A stretch of DNA of 64,000 bases, from assembly GCA_944548615.1 (NCBI GenBank), contig OX155954.1:7723498-7787497 (forward strand). The letters run 5' to 3'. Below are positions 53,798-64,000 of the stretch, one piece after another (position 1 is the stretch's first letter; each line of letters starts with the position of its first letter). The translations under genes and the position numbers were made by a program. The stretch is from Micropterix aruncella (lineage: Eukaryota; Arthropoda; Insecta; Lepidoptera; Micropterigidae). The notes below the pieces were generated by a model. The model had not been told where the DNA came from and searched no databases. It was given only the letters and a program-made list of their open reading frames with translations.

Positions 53798-54022
53798 TAT
53801 ACTAGAATAGACCGCGGGAGTACGAAGGTGGGCTGTGAGTGAATGCGATAGCGGAATAGAAAGAGATAGCAGTATATGGGCCGCTTCAATCATTGTATAG
53901 TCGCGCATGCGCGTTTATCATTCTTTAATTCCGTATAATAATTAATTTCGAATCATGTCACGTGCATGTGCGACTAGACAAGGATAGAGAGGCCGGCCGC
54001 GTGGTCTATTATAGTATGTACC
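53798..54022. mobile_element. MITE with ~20-bp inverted ends
   Basis: TATACTAGAATAGACCGCGG at the left and, inverted, CATACTATAATAGACCACGC at the right. The interior has GC-richer words (GCGCATGCGCG) and no coding capacity. Confidence 0.6.
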
Positions 54023-54104
54023 TATATGATAAAAACACATCACACACTTTAAAACCTCTTGACATTTCGTTTTTCAAACCCTTGAGATCATATTACAATC
54101 AGCA

Positions 54105-54845
54105 AGCCATAATAGCGTGGTAACATCCACACCCAAATAGGGAATTACAAAAGTGGCCTTTGGAGGACTATTCAAACAAACCTGGCGAAAGGTCAAAGCC
54201 TGGTCAAAGGAACCTGGCGGCCACTGTTAAAAATGCCTGTAAAGGATTTGAAAAGATTGCAATATATCCATTAAATGCCAGTGCGACGAGTTCATCGAGG
54301 ATGAAATGCCTTAAGATCTCAATTGAGAACAGCTAATATCAATGAGCATGGCGTGAGCTTGTGGATCCAGTCGTAACCGGCTCTTTCAAACAACCATCTA
54401 CCAGTGCTGTCGACAACACACAGCCATCCACCAGCCCTGGCTGATCAACCAGTGCTGAAGCTAGAGGCGCTTTAAAGGAAATTCTTCAATCACCTTTAAA
54501 GTCCACAACAGCTCCAAGAAAACTTGAAGATGTCACCCCAGAGTAGCTAAGGATAATTTGATTATGAAAGAAAAACAGAAACAAGAAACTTTAAAGAAGA
54601 AACAAGGAAATGTTGACAAGAAAAACTTTGAAATTCAAAAGACAGAAGGAAAAGAAAATATTAGGAAAAAATGTAAAGCGACTCCGGGAATAAAGACCAA
54701 GATCATCCTCAAGAGAATGGTTTTGGATTTTATTGTTCTGAAAATTTTGTTCATCCTCCGTCAGAGGACTGGATACAATGAAGTGCGTGCGAGGAATGGT
54801 GCCATGAGAAGTGTTCCGATAAAGGTTTTTAATTTAGGTCATTAA
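54105..54845 (+). mobile_element. pogo/jerky-like DDE transposase remnant
   Basis: Broken pieces read GITKVAFGGLFKQTW, ATVKNACKGFEKIAIYPLNA and, in the frame next to that of 54558-54845, ENGFGFYCSEN, PPSEDWIQ, CHEKCS. The order matches the C-terminus of pogo-type transposases in insects (FGxLFxxAW, ATVxNAxxGFxxxGIYPxN, then a C-x2-C...H-x2-C tail). Stops and shifts throughout. Confidence 0.65.
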
Positions 54846-54919
54846 ATATTTTTTTGACTGCTTCATTTTTAAATATACCTAACCCTCTAACACAGTTCCG
54901 CTACAGGTAACCTAAGTTT

Positions 54920-54959
54920 GAATCCGAAAACATTGATTTAAATCAATGTTTTCGAATTC
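54920..54959. repeat. 40-bp palindrome with a perfect 30-bp core
   Basis: 54925-54954 reads CGAAAACATTGATTT then its exact complement AAATCAATGTTTTCG with no loop. Five more bases on each side pair with one mismatch. Confidence 0.85.
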
Positions 54960-56269
54960 GAATAGGTAGGTTTCGAATAGGTAGGTCACCTACCTTTAAA
55001 GTGTAAAATATCGGACCCGGAAAGCTGCAAGTCCGCTTACTACATCCGCAATCAAGGTTGACTACTCAATCGCGAGCAAAAAAGTGCTTTTTAAAAAAGG
55101 GGGACCTTTACAATTCGTTGCCTGTGGGTATATCTATATAGGTACGTTTCTACTTATTATGCGCGCGCAGGGATATTAATAGCCAAATAATATGGTCGTA
55201 CCTACTACCTACCTATGTCTATTAATATCGTATTATATAGGTATGTTTTTCTAACATTGTATTTTTTTTTACCAGTTGATAGGAATTCTTACACTTTGGT
55301 TATGTCAAAAACTAACAAAAATAACAAGTATAATATTAAAATATATAGGTACCTACCTATTAAGGTATAAGGTATGAACGTCGGTATTGCAAGGTATGAA
55401 CGTTGAATATCCAAGCGCAGATTTTCTAGGTTATATAGAAGAAACAACATTTTCCAATATTTTCAATCAAAATTATTACATAATTTCATAGAATTTTCAT
55501 GTGGACAATAGTACTAAATAATCAAACAAATATTGGAACATTTCACAAATTATCATACGGCAAGAAATTTTAAAGAAAAAACACAAATACAAACAAATCA
55601 GTAATAATAATAATAGTCAATAGCCAATAGTTAGAAGGAAAAAAACGCAATTGTAAAATAGTAAATAATAGAAACCTTGTGAAGGTTGTGTGAGTGAAGG
55701 TTGAGAATTTTACGGGAATTGTAATTAGGTACTCTATTGCACTGAGAAAAATATTGTATTGATTTCTTATATTACCATTTTGTTATTACGGTTTTTTTTA
55801 CACAAAATAACACTATTTCGATCGGAATTTTGTTGAAACTCTATTATTCGATTATACCTATATATCAACATTTTTCGTGCGGTTATTACGGACATACCTA
55901 AAGTATAATGTGGTATCAACATGATTCATATGTCCGATTCGGTACGTAGGTATACCTACTATACGTAGGTACACAGAAAGAAATGGTATCTTAGATCAAA
56001 GCAATATCCTATTGGTCAAGATAACCCGAGTTTGAGCATAGGAGGAAAACAATATTTTCTTCGAAAGAGTAAATTGTAGTTTCAATTATTTTGTCTTGTG
56101 TCAATAAAATATAGTGTCAAATTGAGACAAATGCGTGTCTTCTTGCAAGGAAGCATAAATTCTCATAGGAAGAACATACATTCTCCGTGTAAAACAAATG
56201 CTCTTTTCAATCCAAGAATATAAATTATAAAACGAAGAAAATGGTAGCGTATCCTAGAAATTTAGAAAC
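54960..56269. other. AT-rich sequence, no gene recognised
   Basis: Contains a doubled AAGGTATGAACGT word (55370-55400) and TAGGTA-rich runs. Nothing else stands out. Confidence 0.35.
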
Positions 56270-56274
56270 ATAGT

Positions 56275-56610
56275 AACCAAGAAAATTATTGTGTTTTTCC
56301 AAGATACTTATTGTGTTTGTCCAAGTAAATGATTGTATTTATTCAAGAAATTGTTGTGTTTGTTCAAGAAAATTATTGTTTTTTTTTAAGAAAGTTATTG
56401 TGTTTATGCAAGAAAATTATTTCATTAGTCCAAGGAAATTATAGTATTTATATAAAAGCTTTATAGTATTTATCCGAGAAAATTATAGTATTTACCCAAG
56501 AAATATATCTGTTTAACCCAGAAATTAGTTTTGTTTATTCAATAAAATATTGTGTTTATCTAAGAAAATGATTTTATTAATCCAATAACATGATAGTGTT
56601 TATCCAAGAC
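56275..56610. repeat. Minisatellite, ~22-bp units, about 15 copies
   Basis: Degenerate units of the form CAAGAAAATTATTGTGTTTA plus two bases (TC or TT) follow each other, with 21-23 bp spacing and point changes (CCAAGATACTTATTGTGTTT; TCAAGAAATTGTTGTGTTT). Confidence 0.75.
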
Positions 56611-56762
56611 TACCAAAATATCTTGATGCGACAATATTATTTTCTTATTGTCAGAATAGATTTTTCTTGACCTAATACTTTTTTAAATTTATTTCATCTT
56701 ATACCTTTCTTAAATCAACACTAAAATATTGTTAATTGAAGAATATTCCTTTTGCTTGAACA

Positions 56763-56997
56763 AAGAGTAGATGTTGCAATTTACAAATGTATTTGACTGA
56801 TGACCGGAAGTAATTTTTATAACGGTTGGATTTTTTTTAAAGTGTTGGTTTCACCAAATCGAAAACGAGTGATATTTTTTTACGAGTTGGTGAAACAAAT
56901 ACTTTTTAATAAGTTAAGATCCAAATGCAATAAAAAAATATTTCCAGTCATCAGTCATTTACATTCGTAAATTGAAAAATCTACTCTGTTTTTTTTT
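56763..56997. mobile_element. Fold-back element with ~80-bp arms
   Basis: The left arm starts AGAGTAGATGTTGCAATTTA and the right, inverted, AGAGTAGATTTTTCAATTTA; both continue C-AATGTA-ATGACTGATGAC-GGAA and GTTTCACCAA. It lies 150 bp from the 22-bp minisatellite. Confidence 0.65.
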
Positions 56998-58214
56998 GTT
57001 TTTTGAAAATCCTCCAAATGGCAATATTTTTACGTTGATTTAAGAAAGATGCAAAATGAAATGAATACTAAAATATATTAGGTTAGGAGAAATACATTCT
57101 GGCATTATTAAAATAATATTAAATTATATAATAAAATTATTCTAGCTGTGATGCTTTTCTAGCGAATGTCAATGAATTGGGTATAAAAACAAAAATCACA
57201 AATCACATAAGGATTCAGTTAATAAATAAACAATTTAATTGTAACCACTATTAAAATGAAATAAAGAAACTTAACACAAGACTTCACAATATTTTCAAGA
57301 ATAATGTGGGTATTATTATTGCTATGTTAATGCAAAAATTATGATTGTGTGATATGAAAATAAACAATGTATTACTTTAAAATAATGTGTATTAATTTGA
57401 CATTAACGCAGGTATACAATATCAAGGAAATTAAAAAAAACACACACACACACACTTATATAAGGCCACAAAATATAACTAAAATAGCGGAAGACATTGT
57501 CCAGAAAATCATAACCGGTGTAGTTATGTTTGTTATGGTATTACAACTTTTTTGGTAATAAAAAAAATTACTTGACTGACAATATAGAATGAACAATGAA
57601 TAATAATTACTACTGCACATCCCGTCCTTTACTACTGCACATTTTCGACGTCCTCAGCAGTCTGAAAAAAGTAAAGATTACGTTGAACAGAATTATCAGA
57701 ATGTTTTTTTTTTCAGGCATGAAACGGTGTATATATAAGTAGTAAACAGATGTTTGACTGTCCTTTGACCTGCGCATAATATTCTGAATACACTGTACAC
57801 ATTCTAAAAAAAATGATGAAAGAAAAATGTTTATTGTCAACTTTTTTATTTACCAATATTATGATTTTAATAAAACAGGTGCATATATGGTAGACAAAAG
57901 GTCTAGCTAAAAACAGCGTCGACCTGGCCAGTATGAGCCAGGAGCTAATTTTAAAAAAGTTCGACAAAATAATAATAAGTGACAATACAATAAGCTATTT
58001 GAACCAGATTTCAGAAAAATATAGAATAACTGTTTAAAAAAATTATAGACAAACTACATTAAACACAAATTAAAAAAAGTACAAAAAAATAACATAATAT
58101 ACATCAAAACAACTCCACAGAAGAACTCGAAACTTCGAACTGCACAGCGATGTGACTCATCACCAGTCGCACCGGGAAGTCACTAAAAAAAAAATAATTA
58201 AAAAAAAAACTTAC
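56998..58214. other. AT-rich sequence, no firm gene
   Basis: A CA microsatellite lies at 57448-57463. On the - strand an acceptor-like tttactttttttcag at about 57665 precedes ACTGCTGAGGACGTCG and two stops, possibly the last piece of the decayed gene at 58215-58822. Confidence 0.3.
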
Positions 58215-58822
58215 TGAAACTTTAACTATTAATCCCTCGATAGCTTCAATTGTAGAGAACTTAACATTTTTAGAAAGTCTTCCTCGAGGTGGTAGAAGAT
58301 GTCCCAGTGTTGTTATCTGTGCTGGAATGTCACCTGAAAGAAAATGTGAGAAAAATAAAATTAAATCATTGCATTGTATTCGCAAGCCGACTGTTTTTCT
58401 TACGATTACTCCATTTTCTGCAACAATTGGAAATTATTTTACATAAAAGTTATATAATTTGTAATATACATCGATGAATTCACTTTAGCTCTCATATTTT
58501 CGATAGAAAATTAACTTTTCAAACAAAATTAAAATTCCCCTTACTCCCCCCCCCCCTCATTAACAAGGGTATTCTAAATAAATAATATTGCACTTAGGTT
58601 ATATAGATATACATACGTAGTACTTACCAATAAAATTCGATACGACGGCTTCCGGAATGCTCCAAGAAGACAGCAGCAATCACTGCAGCAATGATGAAGT
58701 GTCAGCAACAGACTGTTCCATCTTCGTCCAATACAAACAAATTTGTATAGCCGTCGGCCAACACCAATAGAATTGTGATACTTGTTCACCTTCTGCGTTC
58801 GCCCGGCAGTGTTGCCAGACAT
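58215..58822 (-). pseudogene. Two exon-like segments of an unidentified minus-strand gene, probably decayed
   Basis: Segment 1 ends at donor ATTG/gtaagt (58628/58627). Segment 2 (58333-58215) has acceptor ttttctttcag and donor TCA/gtaagt. In matching phase they join as SIPEAVVSNFIG then DIPAQITTLGHLLPPRGRLS, followed by KNVKFSTIEAIEGLIVKVS. An upstream start (MEQSVADTSSLLQ) is separated from this by a TGA stop, and the next segment (58184 on) opens with a stop as well. The fluent protein-like sequence and clean splice sites argue for a real ancestor; the stops argue it is dead or the model is incomplete. I do not recognise the family. Confidence 0.4.
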
Positions 58823-59079
58823 ATCACCCCATGCTTGGCTTGAAAAAATATACTCATTCCCTTAGTAGGTACAGTAGTTTTCCTTTGTTGCAAATAAAAC
58901 AACTAGATAATTAAATCGTTTTATTATTGAAAAAGACGAAGTGTATATGTATATGGTATATATGCATGCATGCATACATTGACTTTTATTATTATTATTT
59001 ATATATCACTATTATTTCTTTTATATATTCTTCTTATATACTCTTATATATGCTACATTCAATCTAATTAAACATCTTT

Positions 59080-59205
59080 GTAGTACTCCAATATGCTCAC
59101 TCCTACATCCCTAAGGTTAGTTTGAGAAGAATGCTCAAGAGGCATTAAACTCGCCTATTTGTAACCTTTTTATTTGGTGTGCAATAAAGAATACATACAT
59201 ATATA
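59080..59205 (+). mobile_element. LINE 3' UTR tail
   Basis: GGCATTAAACTCGCCTATTT, GTGCAATAAAGAATACATAC and a CATACATATATAC tail resemble the 3' UTR at 33600-33695. No coding sequence is left. It ends where the RTE-like element begins. Confidence 0.5.
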
Positions 59206-60366
59206 CAAGTGGGGACGAGGGAAGCGTTATTCGCAGTACAGGTTTTGGTGCAAAAATGTCAGGATATGCAGCAAAATGTCTTTCTATGTTCCATAGATTA
59301 CGAAAAAGCATTTGACAGAGTGCAACATAATCGTCTTATTGCACTTCTGAACGACATCGGACTGGACAAGAAAGACATCCGTATAATACAAAATCTGTAC
59401 TGGAATCAGCGCGCCACTGTCAGAGTTGAAGGGGAAGGATCCAAGGAAATTGACATTAAGAGGGGAGTGCGGCAGGGCATGCATGTCGCCGACTCTTTTT
59501 AACATCTACTCTGAAGCCATAATGACGGAAGCTCTGGAGGACTTGAACTGTCGCATTAAAATAATTGCCGCCTCATCAACAACTTGAGGTATGCCGATGA
59601 CACTGTTCTCATAGCATCTATATATACGGAAGCCGAGCTACAGGAGATTGTTGATCGAGTAAACGAGTGTAGTGTCAAAGCTGGTCTCAGGATGAATGTC
59701 ACCAAGACTAAGTTTATGGTCATTTCTAACAATCCCAATATCCAACCTAGCGTATCTGTGGCGGGTCAAAAACTAGAACAAGTTGATAAATATAAATACC
59801 TTGGCACCTGATTTACACAAAACTGGGACTGTGAAGTAGAAATCAAAACTCGCATCGAAATTGCACGCAGCGCCATTGGAAAAATGAAAAAGGTTCTTCG
59901 CAATCGAAACCTGAAAATCTCACTTCGAATACGTCTTCTCCAGTGCTACGTCTGGTCCACACTTCTATGTAGGTGTGAGGCCTCGACTATTAAGGAAGAT
60001 CTCAGAAAACGTATAGAAGCATTCGAGATGTCGATATCTTGAACTGAGAAAGTCACCAATGAGGAAGTTCTACTACGTGTAGGCCAAAAACGCAATCTTT
60101 TGCACACCATCAAACAGCGCAAAGTTGCATACCTGGGTCACGTGTTTAGACACGACAGGTACCAACTCCTGCAACTCATTATGATGGGAAAAGTTGCAGG
60201 AAAGAGGAGACCTGGCCGTAGACGGAAATCTTGGTTGCGGAACATTCGAGAATGGACCGGGATTACAAGTGTCGCCGAATTGTTCGCCTGGCAAAGGACA
60301 AAAAGAAGTATGCAGAGCTGACTGCCAACCTTCACTAGTTTGAGAGGCACCCTAAGAAGAAGAAGA
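59205..60366 (+). mobile_element. RTE-like LINE, reverse transcriptase to 3' end, inactive
   Basis: The RT starts at GTREALFAVQVLVQKCQD, with FLCSIDYEKAFDRVQH, KRGVRQG and LRYADDTVLIASIYTEAE (catalytic YADD). It continues through FMVISN, KYKYLGT and ends KVAYLGHVFRHDRYQLLQLI, GKRRPGRRRKSWLRNIREWT. Frame breaks lie near 59500, 59585, 59812 and 60040. The C-terminal words match the RTE-type endonuclease/reverse-transcriptase genes known from Heliconius. The 3' end is GAGGCACCCTAAGAAGAAGA plus AGAA. The N-terminal endonuclease is missing. Confidence 0.85.
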
Positions 60367-60869
60367 ATTATTAAAAAAACTACTTAGCTATGCCCGACCG
60401 GTTTAAAATTCGGCTTCGATTTCTTTCGACCGATTGGGATTAGTAGGTATATCTTGCTTGGTCATTAAAAAATTGCGAAAATGTCAGAATAACTAATACA
60501 AAGTAGTAAATTTTACGCTGTTTCCATGCTAAAGTGCAGTAAATCGCGTTTGACATGATATTATGACACTTTGGTAACTATTTATTGACAAAAACCTATA
60601 GGGTTTTGGTTATCTCGATATAAATAATAAAACTATCATCGCAGTTTCACTTGTATTTTTGAATTGTATATTTTTTCCACTTCTTTCGATTTTAGGGGTG
60701 GCAAATTTGGGGCCAATTTTTTTTATGTCTTACAGAAATTAATAACATTCATATTTATATACTTAAATGTCATTAGATCCACACAAACAATTCAACATGT
60801 AATATGTTTTTCCAATTAAATGAATTTTTATGACCAAAATGAGTGCATTGTCATCATCAACCCTTACGG
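60367..60869. other. AT-rich sequence, no gene recognised
   Basis: Likely the decayed middle of the hAT copy that follows, but no motif could be read. Confidence 0.35.
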
Positions 60870-61260
60870 AAAAAGCCCTTTTCTCTGAAGAAATGTATCC
60901 TAATGATTTAGAGACTGACTTTCTTTTGAAAGAATTTAGGTAAAACCAGATTCTGTGTTTGGAATGTCTGTGTGAAAGGTTTGTCTTCCTGTTCCTGAAA
61001 AAACATAATTTGCAAAACGTTTATCTAAACTTGCATAGAGCAGTTCGCATGGCCTTATGTACACCAGTGACAAATTGTTCAGATGGGGATGCTTTTCTTG
61101 CTTAAAACGGGTGAAGAATTATCTAACATCTACCTTAAGCCAAGAAAAACTAAACGCCTTAGCTCTTTTGTGCATAGAGTCAGAACTAATGAACAAGATT
61201 TCATACAATGATATAATTGATAATTTTGCGAATAGAAAATCGCGCAAAAAGGTATTGTAA
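60870..61260 (+). mobile_element. hAT transposase C-terminal remnant
   Basis: Pieces read LTEKALFSEEMYPNDLETD, LHRAVRMALCTPVTNCSDGD and, in 61057-61260, KRVKNYLTSTLSQEKLNALA then LLCIESEL and NDIIDNFANRKSRK. TPVTNCS...KRVKNYLRSTM is the dimerisation domain of hAT transposases. One frameshift near 61095 and a stop near 60941. Confidence 0.8.
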
Positions 61261-62034
61261 AACTTTCATAACTTAATTAATTGAATTTCATCGTCATCAT
61301 CAGCCGGATTGTTACCAGATAATTGAATATATTGTTTTTATACTATAAGATCAATAACAATTATTTTATTACGTCTACCCAATGTACATTATTGTGTAAG
61401 TAGTATTAAGGCATATCTTACCCTGCCTTATTAGTAGTACTAGTACATTATTGAGATTTTATTAGCTCAGAAATATACCCAAAAACTATTCGTTGTGGAA
61501 TCTTAACTAAATCGTTGGGTTGTAAAAATAATCAAGGAACTGACACATCGATCCCCTAGCTCACAATCATACTAATTACGGGGGGAATGTGGTGTAGTAA
61601 AGACGTTAGGACATAAATCATAAAGTTACAATTTCATTCACAAAAAAAATATATATATAATTGTGAACTAGGGTATCGAATTGTAGAGGTCGGTAGAGAC
61701 GGAAACATTTTAATAACCTACTCGCGGCTAATTGTATTGTATGTATTTGCAAAAATGTATTAGCCCAATACCTTAAATGAGATCGCAGAAGAGCCAGATC
61801 CGCCATCTTGTTTCAAAATGGCCGCAGCTCAAAGATAAAAAAAAACATATCTTAACAACCATAGGTCCAAACTTGACATGATATATCGTTGGAAAGCTCT
61901 TGTTAACCCCTACATTTTTCTTTAAATTTATTTTTAATTATTAAAAAAAACATTTTTTTCAAATTTATTTAATAGCTTTATAATAGCTGGCCAAAGAAAT
62001 CTACATTTAATGGGTGCGTGTCACCGATTTTTTT
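61261..62034. other. AT-rich sequence, no gene recognised
   Basis: Nothing recognised; may include the 3' end of the hAT remnant. Confidence 0.35.
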
Positions 62035-62165
62035 GGAAGGCAGTAGCTACGCGCCCGTCCAAATGAATAGTTCTTATATGTTCTAACCTAACCTAACGTG
62101 TTCGTTTGCCTTTCGCAATTACAGAAAGCATACGATAAGTGGACGGGCGCGATTAGCCACTGCGT
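62035..62165. mobile_element. Short MITE-like inverted repeat
   Basis: GCAGTAGCTACGCGCCCGTC followed by CA, and inverted GCAGTGGCTAATCGCGCCCG then TCCA, about 100 bp apart. The interior contains CTAACCTAACCTAACG. Confidence 0.5.
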
Positions 62166-62239
62166 TTTTGGAATGATCTGGAGGGATTTTGTATAACTGA
62201 TCTGGTAACACTGACAAAACTAGCATTGGTACCTACAAG

Positions 62240-63060
62240 ACTAACAAAAAAACAAAATTCTCGGGTCAAGACTCGCAAACATACGAATCTTGGGTCAAGA
62301 CCTGTAACCATACGAGTCCTTGAGTCAAGACTGGCAATTTTGATTTTCTTGGTATGCATGGCATAACGCGTCCTTTAAATTTTTGTGTATAACGGAAACC
62401 TAGATGTTTGCAATCTGGCAAGGATCATGCTAGCTCTACGTGCTCAGTAGAAGCAGGGGCGGATCTATATAAGAACTTTTTGGTCAGCAGCCCGTGGCCC
62501 CGGGGGTATAAAGGCCCCAGCCTCCATTCAAGACAATGGACAATATTGTAATTTAAAAAAATTCCTACGACAAAGTTGGCAACCCTGACATCAATTAAAC
62601 CATATGCGCGCGGAAATCGAACGGCATAGGGGATTCCCCGTCGCTTGTTTTCAGGGTATTTATTCGCAAACGCATACAGTCATTCGCAGCTCACTAAGGC
62701 CGGCAATACACAATTACAGACATAGTGAAAAATAAAGTTTATTTATTACCCAAATATTACGTATAGTTACGAAGCTATGAACCTTGTGTAATGGACATTC
62801 AAATGACGCATCACGCATGCCAAGAAAATCTGAATTGCGAGTCATAACTCAAGACTCGTACGTTTGTGAGTCTTGACCAAAGACTATTACGTGTACGAGT
62901 CTTGAGTCAAGACTAAAAAAAATAAAATTCTTGACCTAAAATTTGCTAATTTACAAGTCTTGAGTTTTATTCTTTTAGTCTTGACTCAAGACTGGATTCT
63001 GGGGTCAAATTTCGCAGCGTATGTACGTGTCTTGGGGCAAGACTAAAATAAAACTGTTTT
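62240..63060. repeat. Cluster of GTCTTGACTCAAGACT-type words
   Basis: GGGTCAAGACT, GAGTCAAGACT, AGTCTTGACC, AGTCTTGAGTCAAGACT and variants occur about a dozen times in both orientations in two groups (62260-62340 and 62850-63050). The two groups bracket about 500 bp, as subterminal repeats of a DNA transposon would. Confidence 0.5.
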
Positions 63061-63314
63061 CTTATATCAAGAGTTCTTTATTTTTGGCGATGCATAATTA
63101 AACTATTAATTTTATTTAAAATTTAGAAGTCTTAGTGTTTCTGGGTCCAAAGTATACATTCAAATAAAGGATAAATACGTAAATCAATTTCAATTTAAAA
63201 TAAAAACAGATTAAAAAAAATGTACTTTATTTTATAAATATATACCACGGTCAGTCATATTAAATACTACGATGCTTGGTTTATTTAGTTCAGTCCTAGT
63301 CCAAATATATTTTT

Positions 63315-64000
63315 TGTAAATAAATGAAATACAATTACATTTGTATTTTTAGGATTAACACTTGAAATATGTTTAAAAAAACACATTGTCCTTAAAAGAC
63401 TTGCAGTTATATTCATTCCGATAAAAATACGTTATTACATTATATGGCATTAAGAATTGACTTAATTATGTACGTGCTTTCAAATCAATTCAGTTAGTAT
63501 TTATACGATGAACACTCGAAAAGTGCTTAAAAACAAAACAAACTTGTCTACCGAAAACTTATAGCGGTATCTATTTCGATAAAAATATTTTAGTAAATTA
63601 AGTGACGTAACAAATTGACTTTAGAATATATGTGCTTTCAAATCAATTCAGTTGGTGATTCTAGGATAAACACTCGAAATGTCTTTAATAAAGAAAACAC
63701 ATTTTTACAAGGAAAATTGGCAGTGATATTTATTTCGATAAAAATACGGTATTAAATTTAAAGACGCAAGGAATTGACTTAAGAATATATATGCTTTCAA
63801 ATCAATTCAGTTGGTGATTCTAGGAAGAACACTCGTAACGTCTTTAATAAAAAAACACATTTGTCTAACAAAGATTTGTAATGATATTTATTTCGATAAT
63901 AATACGTTATTAAATTAAGTGACATAAGGAATTGACTTAAGAATCAATGTGCTTTCAAATCAATTCAGTTGGTGATTCTAGGATGAACACTCGAAATGTC
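63315..64000. repeat. Satellite array, ~158-bp monomers, continues past the window edge
   Basis: The word GCTTTCAAATCAATTCAGTT recurs at 63476, 63634, 63793 and 63951, a spacing of 158-159 bp. Each monomer also has GAACACTCG, ACACATTTGTC and ATTTCGATAAAAATACG. The first unit (63315-63475) is more diverged. About 4.3 units are visible. Confidence 0.85.

Noticed and set aside
58104..58385. 93-codon minus-strand frame as a single uninterrupted gene
   Set aside because: It reads through an apparent intron (poly-T after GTAAGT). The spliced interpretation at 58215-58333 fits better.
63315..64000. CRISPR-like array
   Set aside because: Whole 158-bp monomers repeat without short repeats and unique spacers, and the window is eukaryotic.

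Overview
The window is eukaryotic nuclear DNA, most likely from a moth or butterfly. Four things point there: genes split by GT-AG introns, an insect-type Polycomb gene, Helitron 3' ends ending in CTAG, and abundant TAGGTACCTAC-like words and (ATT)n/(AAAT)n retrotransposon tails. There are no bacterial operons, rRNA genes or CRISPR arrays. The sequence is AT-rich and crowded with transposable elements. GC-rich islands mark a few exons, some repeats and possible promoters.

Only two genes can be named with confidence, and they converge tail to tail. On the + strand, twelve exons between 708 and 29073 encode the last ~869 residues of a TBC1D9/TBC1D8-type Rab GTPase-activating protein. In order these are a GRAM domain, a complete TBC domain with both catalytic fingers, a degenerate EF-hand region and a conserved C-terminal tail. 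All intron phases agree. The 5' exons lie upstream of the window. On the - strand, 30973-30104 is the last coding exon of Polycomb (Pc). It holds the second half of the chromodomain, the [16 protein letters not shown] motif and the C-terminal Polycomb box. The first chromodomain exon was not found, so 31-64 kb is either a very long Pc 5' intron or upstream sequence.

The introns of the TBC1D9 gene (1-29 kb) hold many elements. There are six 5'-truncated or decayed copies of retrotransposons with a restriction-like endonuclease (R2-superfamily type), one of them with an intact 538-codon frame (15637-17253, -). There are also two CR1-like tails, one other LINE tail, and remnants of a PIF/Harbinger element, a mariner and a ZBED5-like hAT. 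A tRNA-derived SINE, a piggyBac-type MITE, fold-backs and a GC-rich repeat present twice complete the set.

From 31 to 64 kb no conserved gene was recognised. The content is layered mobile DNA: an APE-type LINE endonuclease fragment, two RTE-like copies, and a 1992-bp hAT element with a perfect 8-bp target duplication and nested MITEs. It also includes several fold-back MITEs, two Helitron 3' ends, pogo-like and hAT transposase remnants, a 22-bp minisatellite, and a 158-bp satellite that runs off the right edge. Three exon-like - or + strand segments (9299-9526, 36610-36682, 58215-58822) and three CpG-rich blocks (34862-35055, 41930-42235, 49940-50160) are the main unexplained pieces. I did not find convincing evidence of a wholly new biological system. 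The best leads are listed as findings.
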